A stretch of DNA of 19,297 nucleotides from Chloroflexota bacterium (GCA_023381515.1 JAMCQI010000078.1:1-19297); one strand, 5' to 3'; counted from the first letter of the stretch, positions 7,906 to 15,848 are shown. Translations and numbers: made by a program. The notes: generated by a model not told the origin, from the letters alone.

Positions 7906-8631
7906 AATGAATCAACACCGATGGCGCTCCTGTCAAGGTCTAGCCGCACGCCCGCTTTGAAAGCGAGCGCTGAGGGGGTCTGGCAGCCCACGATTGCCGG
8001 TGCCTCGTGAACGAGGTCGTCATTCTCGAGGGCTGCCACCATGAAGAGGGCATAGTCCACGCGGCGCGTGATGTTGCTCTCGAGGACGGGATCGCCCACA
8101 TGCTTGCTCCACACCGGCCGCCCCTGGCTCTCACCCTCTTCGAGGTCGCTTCCCCTTACGACCGTCCACCTCGTGTCGCTGGCGAAAATCCGTCGGCATG
8201 CTTCCACCTGGTCGTTGATATCCACCATGCGGGTTAGCCGCCCGAACCAGCGAGTGAGCTTCTCCTCTCTTTTTAACGAATCCGGGTACACATCCTTGCC
8301 GTCGCGTGCGATATGCCAACCACAAGAAAAAATGAGGCGCGCCCCGGGACGTGCGTGGTCGAGTACGGCTTGGGCTGTTCCCGACGAGTAGTGGTGAACT
8401 CCCCCAGGTACCAGCGCGGTGAGCACTCCATCACACCCGGCGACCGCCTTCTTGATGACTTGGGTCGTTCGTCGCTCCTGGAATGACGGTGATACGTCCC
8501 CTGAGCGGATCGAGCTTGCCCACGCTGCGTTCTCGACACACGCCAACGACCTCGTAGCCTCGATCCCGCGCGTGCTGCGCCATGTACTGCCCGAACTTCC
8601 CGGAAGCCCCCACGACACAGACTCTCTTCAT
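7872..8631 (-). pseudogene. NAD(P)-binding oxidoreductase-like gene, frameshifted
   Basis: The ATG at 8631, with GAGG 6 bases upstream, begins MKRVCVVGASGKFGQYMAQH, a Rossmann nucleotide-binding motif (GASGKFG) of the NAD(P)H-binding short-chain-like family (PF13460-type). That frame leaves homology after VIPGATNDPS and ends soon after. The continuation VIKKAVAGCDGVLTALVPGG is in a neighbouring frame, so one base appears to be missing near 8461-8475. The second frame runs through VDYALFMVAALEND and LVHEAPAIVG, the usual C-terminal region, to a stop at 7872. Its last residues are read from DUF1684 fragment B in the wrong frame, so the native end was probably replaced. It lies 91 bp behind the helical-repeat gene on the same strand. 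Either a pseudogene or one sequencing error plus an altered end. Confidence 0.7.
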
Positions 8632-8722
8632 TTCGACCTCGATTTGCAGCGCGTGGCCCCCATGCACTTAAGCCCAGCTTCCGCCCGCACCATTCGCTCT
8701 AGCAACAGCTCTCGTGCCACTA

Positions 8723-9685
8723 TTATGCTCCCGCGTACAAGAGCTTGAGTGTCCTCAGCGCGTGCAGCGTCACCCACTTGGACGGCGCGCCGAGCTCTTC
8801 CAGCACGCCATACTGCTCGATCCACTTGCCACCGCTCGATCCATGTGGATGCTTTTCGCAAGCCCACCGCCCCCGCTCGTCCTGCTTGGCAAGGATCATC
8901 TCGAGCGGTCCCTTGATCCTTTCGTCCGTGCGCGACACGTATTGCGCGATCGACTCCAGGACGTCGAGGATATCGGACGTGAATGCCAACGGAAAACCGA
9001 ATTGCAGCCACCGGGGATCGACCTTCCGCTTATGATACTGGCACAGGTTCGAATTCAGAAACAGTTCGACCGCGCGCTGGCGAGCTTGCTTGACACGTGC
9101 CGTTACCCAACGCGGCGGAAGGTCACGAAAAGCCCTCAATACGTCTGCCGTTGCCCACATACACGGAAAGTGATCCCGCTTCCAAGGACACGGCCACACC
9201 CCGTCCGTTTCCTGGACACTGAGGAGCCAGTCGAGCAGCCTGCGCGTGCGTGGGTCCCCGGCATAGCCATAGCGGAGCATTAGCGTGAGCATTTCCACCC
9301 CGTGGCAGGGTAACAGAATCTTGCGCTCTTTCCATTCGACGGCGTAAGCCCCGCTGGAGAGGAGGCAACCGTGGATGCGATAGTCCATCGCCTTTCGGAT
9401 GGCCGTGTCTCCCGGCGCGCCGAGCCAGAGGAGCAGCATGAGAGGGCCGCTGGTGCCATGGTGCGGACGGCGGTCCGAGCCCCAGTAGCCTTCCGGTCGC
9501 TGACTGTCGATAATCTTTCGCACCGGCGTAGACCGCGCGATCCCCTGCCGCGCTCGCACGACTTCCGCACTCTTCTCCGGTTGGTCGCATAACCAACGCA
9601 GCGCGAAATAACGCACAGAGGGATCCGACTTTTCGAGCAGCCATTCCGTGGCATCGCCGTGCAGCAAAGATTTCCAGTTGCTCAT
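8723..9685 (-). CDS. Prenyltransferase/squalene-cyclase repeat-like protein
   Basis: A 320-residue alpha-helical repeat protein. It opens with ATEWLLEKSDPSVRYFALRWL and then repeats helix pairs with short motifs: DSQRPEGYWG, LLSVQETDGVWPCPW and ILAKQDERGRWACE. These Q-x-x-G-x-W motifs mark the alpha/alpha barrel of terpene cyclases and prenyltransferases. Relatives are common in Chloroflexota and archaea and are sometimes labelled 'nitrogen fixation protein NifH', which is misleading because no nitrogenase motif is present. The DXDD motif of true squalene cyclases is not visible, so catalysis is doubtful. ATG 9685 is chosen over the upstream start at 9724 because GGAGGG lies 4 bases before it and the -10 box is at 9724-9729. 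Confidence 0.75.
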   Translation of the reverse strand: MSNWKSLLHGDATEWLLEKSDPSVRYFALRWLCDQPEKSAEVVRARQGIARSTPVRKIIDSQRPEGYWGSDRRPHHGTSGPLMLLLWLGAPGDTAIRKAMDYRIHGCLLSSGAYAVEWKERKILLPCHGVEMLTLMLRYGYAGDPRTRRLLDWLLSVQETDGVWPCPWKRDHFPCMWATADVLRAFRDLPPRWVTARVKQARQRAVELFLNSNLCQYHKRKVDPRWLQFGFPLAFTSDILDVLESIAQYVSRTDERIKGPLEMILAKQDERGRWACEKHPHGSSGGKWIEQYGVLEELGAPSKWVTLHALRTLKLLYAGA

Positions 9686-9723
9686 CGTCCCTCCGCCTTG
9701 AGTCGAATTCTCATGTCCAGCCA

Positions 9724-9751
9724 AGTATAAGCTGAACTACGGGAGAGTCAA
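9724..9751 (-). promoter_or_regulatory. Promoter of the helical-repeat gene
   Basis: On the minus strand, TTGACT (9746-9751) and TATACT (9724-9729) are separated by 16 bp. The predicted transcript starts near 9717, about 30 bases before the ATG at 9685. This supports that start. Confidence 0.65.
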
Positions 9752-10125
9752 TGATTCTGCCGCCCTGAATCTACTATCATGCAAAAGCTGCGCATGTTTG
9801 CCTCCGCCCCGGACCGATTTCCCACTCTTGACAACGCGTAGAGCACCATACGGGATGATATTACGCAGGCGATCCGACGAGCTTACGCCAAGCTTGGCGA
9901 GGATCACACGCCCGATCAGCGGCACACTTTCCATGCGCAACGTCAGCGTCGGCGAAACGATCTCACGAGTTCCAGCGACACAACCCAAAAGGTGCCGGTG
10001 AAAATCGTATTCGACCACACCGGCGCGCGGCTAAGTGCCGGGAATGTCGGCAACGATGACGATTTACACTCGCGGAATGCCAGGGTAGGGGGACAGATCC
10101 GGCGGTACAAAAGAGAACGGTTGCC
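9752..10125. other. Long intergenic stretch, no gene recognised
   Basis: A 93-codon minus-strand frame (9737-10018) starts at GTG without a good Shine-Dalgarno sequence and ends inside the promoter above. It contains VSPTLTLRMESVPLIGRVIL, which is protein-like, but I cannot assign it. It may be the remnant of a lost gene. Confidence 0.3.
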
Positions 10126-10280
10126 TTACTCATGGAAGTTTTTTTCGCCCGCTTCTATCTTAACGCTTAACCGATTTGCGGCGGGCGGCAGTGGACAACT
10201 CCAATTTGAGTTATATGAGCAGTAGGGATAGTATGCTTTGGTTCTACAAATCTGCATTGCGGTTTTCTGCCGCCGTTTCA
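10126..10280 (-). pseudogene. DUF1684 C-terminal fragment, copy C
   Basis: The minus-strand frame ending at TAA 10126-10128 reads MQICRTKAYYPYCSYN, then WSCPLPPAANRL and IEAGEKNFHE, about 42 residues if the ATG were used. It matches the DUF1684 tail. The core 10184-10232 is identical to 7845-7893 in copy B. Upstream sequence to 10280 aligns with copy A, including a shared TTTGTAGAACC block. The PENRL motif is degraded to AANRL, suggesting decay. No Shine-Dalgarno sequence precedes the ATG. Confidence 0.75.
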
Positions 10281-10381
10281 ATCCAGATGCTAAACCATGA
10301 CTCTGCTACGGTCTGCAACTGAGCCCTGTGGAATGTAATCGTCGGAACTCGACTCCCAAAGACCTGGCATATTAGCGAAGA

Positions 10382-10406
10382 TGCGGATGAGGCTTTCCCA
10401 TCCGCA
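10382..10406 (-). terminator. Hairpin downstream of the toxin gene
   Basis: TGCGGATG (10382-10389) pairs with CATCCGCA (10399-10406) around a 9-base loop, 45 bases past the DUF3368 stop. Only TCTTCG follows on the minus strand, so it is either a weak terminator or an mRNA 3'-end stabiliser. Confidence 0.4.
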
Positions 10407-10450
10407 CCTCCCAATGATGTTGTTCGTCTGTCATTCGAACTATACTCGCC

Positions 10451-10936
10451 CTATGACTCCCCAGCCAATCTTAGAATTGCGGCACGGGTATGCGGCGCGA
10501 GTCGAAAGCGTAAGGCCTGGAGTTGATTCACGAGCGGCGTAATCTCGGGAATCAGGCCTTTGCGCTTGGCGTCTAGCAGAACCCCCAACGTTCCCGTGAA
10601 GCGAATGCCACGAGTCTCAGCGACCCGCCGCGCCAATCCATCATCCAGCATGACAACCGAGTCGGGAGTTTCCAATGCCAGCATGAGAACTTCACTTTCA
10701 CCCGGTCCGAGATCAGCGATTAGCGGCACAGCCGATTCGCCCGCGGGACGTCTGATCTCGACCCAACCCAATGCCGTCAAATCCGGCAAGTCGATCCCTG
10801 CCGATCGCCCCATCGCCAACTCTTCTACCACTGCAGGCGGTACGATAAGCCGGCCTACGAGCTTATGCAGGACGTCAAGCAGCTCAAGTTGATGAAGGTA
10901 TTGAACCGGCGAGGTGTTGCAAATCACATTAGGCAA
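10451..10936 (-). CDS. DUF3368 PIN-like toxin
   Basis: A 161-residue PIN-fold protein of the DUF3368 family, the usual partner of UPF0175 antitoxins. The N-terminal VICNTSPVQYLHQLELLDVL is characteristic, with N in place of the first PIN aspartate as in many DUF3368 members. VPPAVVEEL gives an acidic residue (about E39), GPGESEVL a second, and VVMLDDGLARR the aspartates near 98-99. The C-terminal TGTLGVLLDAKRKGLIPEI is a standard family block. It is predicted to be an RNase, and activity of NTSP-type members is less certain. The start lies 8 bases inside the antitoxin gene, showing translational coupling. Confidence 0.85.
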   Translation of the reverse strand: MPNVICNTSPVQYLHQLELLDVLHKLVGRLIVPPAVVEELAMGRSAGIDLPDLTALGWVEIRRPAGESAVPLIADLGPGESEVLMLALETPDSVVMLDDGLARRVAETRGIRFTGTLGVLLDAKRKGLIPEITPLVNQLQALRFRLAPHTRAAILRLAGES

Positions 10937-11183
10937 GGCGCGTTTCCTTTGCCAATTCCTCTTCAGTCAGTTGGAAAGTATCCACGCCATAGTCTGCCAA
11001 ACGGGAAAGAAATATCACACGGGGCACGCCCGCCAACTGCGCGGCCGCGCCAGATGAAAGCTTTCCCATTTCCCAAAACTTGACCGCGGCTGCCATTCGT
11101 ACTGCTTCGGCGGCCGTCTCGGGTTGGACCTTGAGAGCCAATAAAGTCTCACTTGGAAGCTCGAGGATGATCTGATTCATCAT
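10929..11183 (-). CDS. UPF0175 family antitoxin
   Basis: An 84-residue small protein of the UPF0175 family. It has an N-terminal strand (IILELPSE), a long helix, and the diagnostic GKLSSGAAAQLAGVPRVIFLSRLADYGV segment, which looks like a helix-turn-helix. It is expected to neutralise the DUF3368 protein and autoregulate the pair. Two consecutive ATGs (11183, 11180) follow GGAGGT; the first has 8-base spacing and is used here. The extended -10 promoter at 11224-11232 is well placed for this operon. Confidence 0.85.
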   Translation of the reverse strand: MMNQIILELPSETLLALKVQPETAAEAVRMAAAVKFWEMGKLSSGAAAQLAGVPRVIFLSRLADYGVDTFQLTEEELAKETRLA

Positions 11184-11223
11184 TCCAGTTTACCTCCGAA
11201 CGCGCAGTTCCTATCTTGAGTGC

Positions 11224-11232
11224 ATTATAACA
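11224..11232 (-). promoter_or_regulatory. Extended -10 promoter of the UPF0175/DUF3368 pair
   Basis: The minus strand carries TGTTATAAT, a perfect TATAAT with the TGn extension. No recognisable -35 stands upstream, which is usual for extended -10 promoters. The predicted leader to the ATG at 11183 is about 34 bases. Confidence 0.65.
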
Positions 11233-11270
11233 CGGAAAGCCCTTGCCGGCGTCGTTCCGCAACTTGGCTT

Positions 11271-12416
11271 TTACCCTTGACCCAATCGCCTGATAAGCTC
11301 AGGTACCTCCAGCTCTACGACATCCCCATCTTGGATCACCAGTTCTCGGAATGGGTGGAACTCGACGTAGATGTTTGGCGGAGTCACCTTACGCACTTGC
11401 ATTGCTACCTCCAGTCCCCACCGGTCCGCCATTTCATCGTCGCGGGGTTCAAGACCATGCCCGAAACCAGAAGTGTCATCAATGTAATCTACCCACGCTT
11501 TCAATTCCTGGGCGATGTGCAGTGGTAAGGAAATGCCCTCGGGTTCCAGCATGGGGCCGTAGGCCGAGGAGCCGGGAAAAGGGATGAGCCACAGCCCTGA
11601 CGAGCCGTAATCAAAGCCTATGCCGATGAATGCAGTGTACTTCCCCAGATAGCTCTCTTCGATGAAGAGCCACACCTTTTCTATGTCTTTGGCAGCCAGG
11701 TTCCTGTATAGGGGACATGGCTCACCAATTAAGGCTTGCAGTATCAAGTCGTGATTCTTCCATCGTCGAAACAGCTCTGGATGCCTCACTTGGGGGTTGG
11801 TCCTTGGCCGATATGCCTCGCGGACCCATGAAACTGGTGACTCCGGGAAACGGCAGTCATGGAGTTGTTCGGGCAACCCGGCTGTGATTGGATAGCCAGA
11901 GGCGGATCCAATTACCATGTCCATGTCACAACGCGGACAGCGTACGTAATCCAATTTCGCGCGCAGGTCAGTTGCGCGAGGATAGGCCCTCTCATCCTCC
12001 CACATGTCCTCAGGCGAGAAGATGCCCAAGCAGAAGATGCAACCGCAAGTCTCGCTTGCCGCCACCTCCTTGCGGTTGTGTGCGACATGTTCGTTGACAA
12101 ACAAAAAGTCAGAATAGTTTCTGATGCCGCGCTGGATGATCGCCTCCTTCAGCGGACAATGGACGATCCCGAATCGACCTCGTTTGAGATCGCTCCAGGA
12201 GCAGGTCAAGCTGTCTTCCCCTGGCTCAAAATCATAGTATGCATCCTTGGTATGCGCGTCAGGGGCGTTGAACGCCACAGGATAGAGAACGACGCCAACC
12301 TCGCGTATTTGCTCAATGCTGAACCGCCTTCCCTCGCGGTTCTGTACGATTGTCCCGATGGCAAGGCTTGACCGCAGTTCTTTGTTGGCCCAATCGAATT
12401 CCAAGTCGTTTGGCAT
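11271..12416 (-). CDS. Hypothetical protein with cysteine-rich central domain
   Basis: A 381-residue protein with no firm function. Residues about 1-115 show no known domain. Residues 122-190 carry ETCGCIFCLGIFSPEDMW (C124, C126, C129), then YVRCPRCDMDMVIGSASGYP (C160, C163). This resembles a small family of bacterial 'cytoplasmic proteins' with a zinc-binding C-x2-C pair at each end. The remaining 190 residues (LFIEESYLGKYTAFIGIGFD, then SLPLHIAQELKAWVDYIDD) look like a compact alpha/beta domain reminiscent of immunity proteins, a weak impression. ATG 12416 is chosen because the frame upstream overlaps the DUF1684 gene; AGGG lies 7 bases before it. It is the last gene of the wall-degradation operon, 71 bp after DUF1684. 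Confidence 0.6.
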   Translation of the reverse strand: MPNDLEFDWANKELRSSLAIGTIVQNREGRRFSIEQIREVGVVLYPVAFNAPDAHTKDAYYDFEPGEDSLTCSWSDLKRGRFGIVHCPLKEAIIQRGIRNYSDFLFVNEHVAHNRKEVAASETCGCIFCLGIFSPEDMWEDERAYPRATDLRAKLDYVRCPRCDMDMVIGSASGYPITAGLPEQLHDCRFPESPVSWVREAYRPRTNPQVRHPELFRRWKNHDLILQALIGEPCPLYRNLAAKDIEKVWLFIEESYLGKYTAFIGIGFDYGSSGLWLIPFPGSSAYGPMLEPEGISLPLHIAQELKAWVDYIDDTSGFGHGLEPRDDEMADRWGLEVAMQVRKVTPPNIYVEFHPFRELVIQDGDVVELEVPELIRRLGQG

Positions 12417-12487
12417 TTTGACCCTGTTGGAGGTAGGTTTTGTTCGGCGAGAGGTTCGGTTTGGCGCACAAAACCACATCTGGCCTT

Positions 12488-13006
12488 CTACCCATGAAAG
12501 TTCTGCTCCCCCGCCTCTATCCGCACCTTCAAGCGATTTTCCGGGGGAGGCAGCGGACAACTCCATTTTTCAGATACATACGCGCAATACGGGTTGTAGG
12601 CAAAGTTAAAGTCAACGAGCAGTTCGTCTGCGTGCGTTTCCTCCGGCTCGAGATAGCGCCCGGCGCCGTACGATTCCGCCGGTGCGGTCGCGTCCACAAA
12701 CGGAACAAAATACGAGCCGGGGTTGTCGACCGACTCGTACACCTGGAGCGCGGCCGCCTCACCCGAGACCTCAAAGCGGACCTGTCCGATCTTGTCGTAG
12801 TCCTGCGTGGTGCCGGTGCTGGTCTGCATCGCGACGCGCTCAGGGTCGGAGTAGCGCTCGAGCGGGAGCTCGAAGCGAAGGGCGGGGTTTTCGTCGAAAT
12901 AGTTCAGGCCGGCAAAATCCCTCTTCTGCTCGGGCGCCAGCGGGGACTGCGCGCTCGTCTTGAAGAACTGATCCTTGGCCTTGCGGAATTCGGCTATCTC
13001 GGACAT
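12488..13006 (-). CDS. DUF1684 family protein, intact
   Basis: A full-length 172-residue DUF1684 protein. Family landmarks in order are FAGLNYFDENPALRFELPL, TSTGTTQDYDKIGQVRFEV, YFVPFVDATA, SYGAGRYLEP, VDFNFAYNPYCAY (C141), WSCPLPPPENRLKVRIEAGE (C150). Biochemical function is not established to my knowledge. GAGGAG lies 6 bases before the ATG and overlaps the stop of the upstream gene (9-bp gap), so the two are co-translated. It is the only complete member here; three tail fragments of a related variant lie at 2194, 7781 and 10126. Those share AHYPYC or AYYPYC instead of AYNPYC, so they derive from another paralogue. Confidence 0.85.
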   Translation of the reverse strand: MSEIAEFRKAKDQFFKTSAQSPLAPEQKRDFAGLNYFDENPALRFELPLERYSDPERVAMQTSTGTTQDYDKIGQVRFEVSGEAAALQVYESVDNPGSYFVPFVDATAPAESYGAGRYLEPEETHADELLVDFNFAYNPYCAYVSEKWSCPLPPPENRLKVRIEAGEQNFHG

Positions 13007-13015
13007 TCGGTCTCC

Positions 13016-13678
13016 TCACGCCGGTTTTTTGACCCACTTGACGTTCTTCCAGTCTCCCTTTTTGGCGTAGACGATGCCAAGGTTGTACACCTGGCCGATG
13101 TAGATATCGCCGCCGAAGGCGAACTCAAACTCGTCGGTCTGGGGAAAACCGAGGTTGTTCGCCGCCGCGAACTTGAACAACGCTCCGTCCGTGTTGATCG
13201 GCAGCCAACTGTACAGCTTGGCAATTGTGATCACGGCTTGCTCGAGCGTCACCTGGGGATCCGACGGCGTACCCGAAGAGGTCGCGGCTGCGAACGTCAG
13301 GAGGAAATTGACGTGGCGCTGCTCAGGCAGCCCCATCCCGTACAGGACATCGCTTTGGCTCTGGTCTCCGATGTAGGCGAAATAGGGTCCGTTCTTCAGC
13401 GTGAGATCGAGGTTCGCATACATCGGAAAGTTGGCGGCGCCGCCCGGATCGGTCCGCATCGTCGTCGGATGGTCCGAAGACTCGCGGCCGACCCAGTCGA
13501 CGACGCAGGTCGCTCCCGCCACCGGGTTGCCAGCACCATCCTTGACCGCAAAGTAGATATTGTGATTCCCGCCCGACTGTGTCTCGTCTTGATACTGCGC
13601 CGACACGAGTTTCCAGGCTGCAGTTGAATTCACGTTGACGCCGACGCCGAGGTCGGTCAGGCGTGGATCCCAATCCAT
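13016..13678 (-). CDS. Ig-like protein with C-terminal FA-N-LG-PQT repeat
   Basis: A 220-residue protein in two parts. Residues about 38-130 look like an Ig-type beta sandwich: IYFAVKDGAGNPVAGATCVVDW, then NGPYFAYIGDQSQSDVLYGMGLP. This resembles carbohydrate- or surface-associated Ig-like modules. Residues 158-218 are one copy of the 60-residue module found twice in the upstream gene: WLPIN, then FAAANNLGFPQTDEFEF, GGDIYIGQVYNLGIVYA and VKWVKKP. No signal peptide or membrane segment is visible. The start is supported by GAGGAGG 5 bases before the ATG. It lies 62 bp after the hydrolase gene and 9 bp before DUF1684. A binding or targeting partner of the hydrolase is a reasonable inference. Confidence 0.65.
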   Translation of the reverse strand: MDWDPRLTDLGVGVNVNSTAAWKLVSAQYQDETQSGGNHNIYFAVKDGAGNPVAGATCVVDWVGRESSDHPTTMRTDPGGAANFPMYANLDLTLKNGPYFAYIGDQSQSDVLYGMGLPEQRHVNFLLTFAAATSSGTPSDPQVTLEQAVITIAKLYSWLPINTDGALFKFAAANNLGFPQTDEFEFAFGGDIYIGQVYNLGIVYAKKGDWKNVKWVKKPA

Positions 13679-13740
13679 CTATTCCTCCTCGAACGGAATG
13701 GTACTTGGCGCCGTATCACGACGATGGACTAGGTATCGGA

Positions 13741-15768
13741 CTAGGCATCCATTTTCCTTACCCACTGGACGTTATCGAGGGTGGCCTTGTTTGCATAGAC
13801 AAAGCCCCCCCAATAGACCTGCCCGACGTAATCGCCGTCAACCGTGAACGCAAACTCGCTCGTCTGCGGATCGCCGAGGTCGTTCGCACGCGCAAAGGCG
13901 TAGAAACTCGAGTTGACGTTGACCGGCATCCACTTGTGCCGCTGCGCGGCGGCCAAGGCCGCAACCGCCGCCGGATCGCTTGGCGCCGCCGCGTCGTCCG
14001 GTTTGGCGACCCACGCCGCGGAGGCCGGATCGCTTTGCCGGGCATAGACGATTCCTGAGACGTAGACCTGGCCGACAAACGTGTCGCCGCCGACCGGGAA
14101 TTGGAACTCGCTCGTCTGTGGACTGCCAAGGTGATTCGCCTGTGCGAACTGGTACAGGAGAGATCGGGGATTGATCGGAAGCTGATAGACCTGTTTCGCC
14201 GTCGCCTGGATCTCCGTCATCACGTCGTCCGCCGCCGGCGCCGCGTTCGCGTCGGCCGCGATCTTGTCCCACTGAACGTGCGGACCTGGACAGTTAGGCC
14301 GGTCGACCGGGTCGATCTCGAAATGCCCGATCAACGTCTCGCGGGGCGCGTAATTGAGGTCGATCTGCGCCGCGATCCATTGGAGCAGCCGATTGTTCGA
14401 ATCGTACATTTGCGGCGTCCACAGGTCCTCGGGCTGGCCTTCGTGCTCGACGCTGACGGTGTATTGGTTGGGATTGGTCGGAGGCTGGATTCCTTTCCAA
14501 GCTGGATTGACCATCTTCCCCCGGGTATTGTACCAGTGTCCGTTGGCGTAGTGGAGCCCAACGGCATAGGCGGTATCGGCGATCGAAACGTATTGCTCGA
14601 TCGTGCCGTCCTTGCCGACGCAAAAATGCGCCGAGGCACGGCGGTTGGGATCGTTGAAGGTCGGAAAGACGGCGGAGAGCGGACCAGCCGCAATGTGTAT
14701 TACCACGGCCGTGACCGGTTGGCTGTTGCGGCCGACGTCGAAATTGTCGGCGCAGATCGGGCGCCGGGTCGCAAAGGGACACCAGCCGGAGACGGCGGGG
14801 GGAAGCTCGGGCTCTGGCGCGATGGGCCGGGTCCGATAATCGTTCTGCATCGCCGCGGCGAAATCGGCCTGCACGCCCGGCTTGTCCGCGAGGCTCCGCC
14901 GGTCATCGCCGTCTTTCCAGCGGGAGACGCAGACCGCCTGTACGGCCTGGTTCGACGAGTTGGAGTTCCAATCGTCGATCTCTTTGTACAGCGCCTGCAC
15001 CCAGCCGGTATTCGCGTCCTGCCACCAAGTGGGATCGACCGGCTCGGACTCGGTTATGAATACCGGGAGGGACTGGCACGACGGGGGAACGACTCCCAGG
15101 AAATCGCGATAGGCCCGTAGGTTGTAATGGTAGTTCTGGTACGGGGCGTCCATCATGGCTTCGCTGGGGACGAGATCAGGGGTGTTGCCGTGCGTGTAGG
15201 TGTGCAGCGCGAGCGCGTCCGGCGGCTGCTGGAGCTCGATGCACCGGGACAGGATGTCCTGAAAGTATTTGACCCAGTCGCCGGTCGGGTTGGCGGGGTA
15301 GGTCGTCCGGTTGGTCCAAAGGGCTGGCGGGGCAGGGACGACCCAGTCGTCGGCATGGCCGGCGACCTGGCGGATCGCCGCGCGGCATTTGGCGAAACAC
15401 TGGGCGTATTTTTCCGGCGTGATCGTTTCGCCGCCGACGCCGGTCGCGTTGCCCGGGCGCTCGAAGGGGTAGTTTGTTTCGTTGCCGACGATCCAGATGT
15501 TGGCGCCGCGCGCAGCGGCGACGTAAGCGGCGCAGCTCGCGGCGAAGGAATCGTACTCGGCGGAACTGGGGATCGTTCCGCTGGAGCCGTAGCCGTGGTT
15601 CAGTCGCACGATCACGCCGATGCCCTGAATCGACAGCGCCGACCAGTCGGCGGCCGGATCGCTCACCTGAACACTGGCGACGACCCAGCCGGGTTTGCCG
15701 GCGGCCGTCATCAAGCCCGCGCCTTCCGGATCGTGGATACCAAAGATGTAGCGCGCAAGCTGGGGCAC
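13741..15768 (-). CDS. Glycoside hydrolase-like / N-acetylmuramoyl-L-alanine amidase fusion
   Basis: A 675-residue predicted peptidoglycan-active enzyme. Residues about 4-310 resemble a clan GH-A TIM barrel: WIVGNETNYP offers acid/base E97 and PVFITESEP nucleophile E240. Residues about 330-505 are an Amidase_2 (PGRP/T7-lysozyme-like) domain with zinc ligands H358 (VIHIAAG), H482 (HFEIDP) and C493 (NCPG). Residues 529-589 and 612-671 are two copies of a 60-residue module (FAQANHLGSPQTSEFQF; FARANDLGDPQTSEFAF). No signal peptide is seen, so export may be holin-like, non-classical or follow lysis. The GTG at 15768 is chosen because AGGAGG lies 6 bases upstream; the TTG at 15783 overlaps that site. 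First gene of the operon. Confidence 0.82.
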   Translation of the reverse strand: MPQLARYIFGIHDPEGAGLMTAAGKPGWVVASVQVSDPAADWSALSIQGIGVIVRLNHGYGSSGTIPSSAEYDSFAASCAAYVAAARGANIWIVGNETNYPFERPGNATGVGGETITPEKYAQCFAKCRAAIRQVAGHADDWVVPAPPALWTNRTTYPANPTGDWVKYFQDILSRCIELQQPPDALALHTYTHGNTPDLVPSEAMMDAPYQNYHYNLRAYRDFLGVVPPSCQSLPVFITESEPVDPTWWQDANTGWVQALYKEIDDWNSNSSNQAVQAVCVSRWKDGDDRRSLADKPGVQADFAAAMQNDYRTRPIAPEPELPPAVSGWCPFATRRPICADNFDVGRNSQPVTAVVIHIAAGPLSAVFPTFNDPNRRASAHFCVGKDGTIEQYVSIADTAYAVGLHYANGHWYNTRGKMVNPAWKGIQPPTNPNQYTVSVEHEGQPEDLWTPQMYDSNNRLLQWIAAQIDLNYAPRETLIGHFEIDPVDRPNCPGPHVQWDKIAADANAAPAADDVMTEIQATAKQVYQLPINPRSLLYQFAQANHLGSPQTSEFQFPVGGDTFVGQVYVSGIVYARQSDPASAAWVAKPDDAAAPSDPAAVAALAAAQRHKWMPVNVNSSFYAFARANDLGDPQTSEFAFTVDGDYVGQVYWGGFVYANKATLDNVQWVRKMDA

Positions 15769-15819
15769 AGCATGCCTCCTCAAAGGCTCAAACGGGTTCG
15801 ACGGCCAGCGTACCCGGAA

Positions 15820-15848
15820 ATTTTATCCGCAATGAATGGGCATGTCAA
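15820..15848 (-). promoter_or_regulatory. Sigma-70-type promoter of the wall-degradation operon
   Basis: On the minus strand a perfect -35 TTGACA (15843-15848) and TAAAAT (15820-15825) are separated by exactly 17 bp. The transcript would start near 15813, about 45 bases before the GTG at 15768. This is among the strongest promoters in the window. Confidence 0.8.

Noticed and set aside
8723..9685. Nitrogenase NifH label for the helical-repeat protein
   Set aside because: No P-loop or iron-sulfur cysteines of NifH; the Q-x-x-G-x-W repeats indicate a terpene-cyclase-like barrel.
9737..10018. 93-codon minus-strand frame
   Set aside because: Protein-like composition, but a GTG start without a good Shine-Dalgarno sequence, an end inside a promoter and no assignable family; noted as intergenic.
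12440..13627. 395-codon plus-strand open frame
   Set aside because: It runs antisense across the DUF1684 and Ig-like genes, both of which have clear family motifs and Shine-Dalgarno sites.
14101..15120. 339-codon plus-strand open frame
   Set aside because: Antisense to the hydrolase/amidase gene, whose catalytic motifs are unmistakable.
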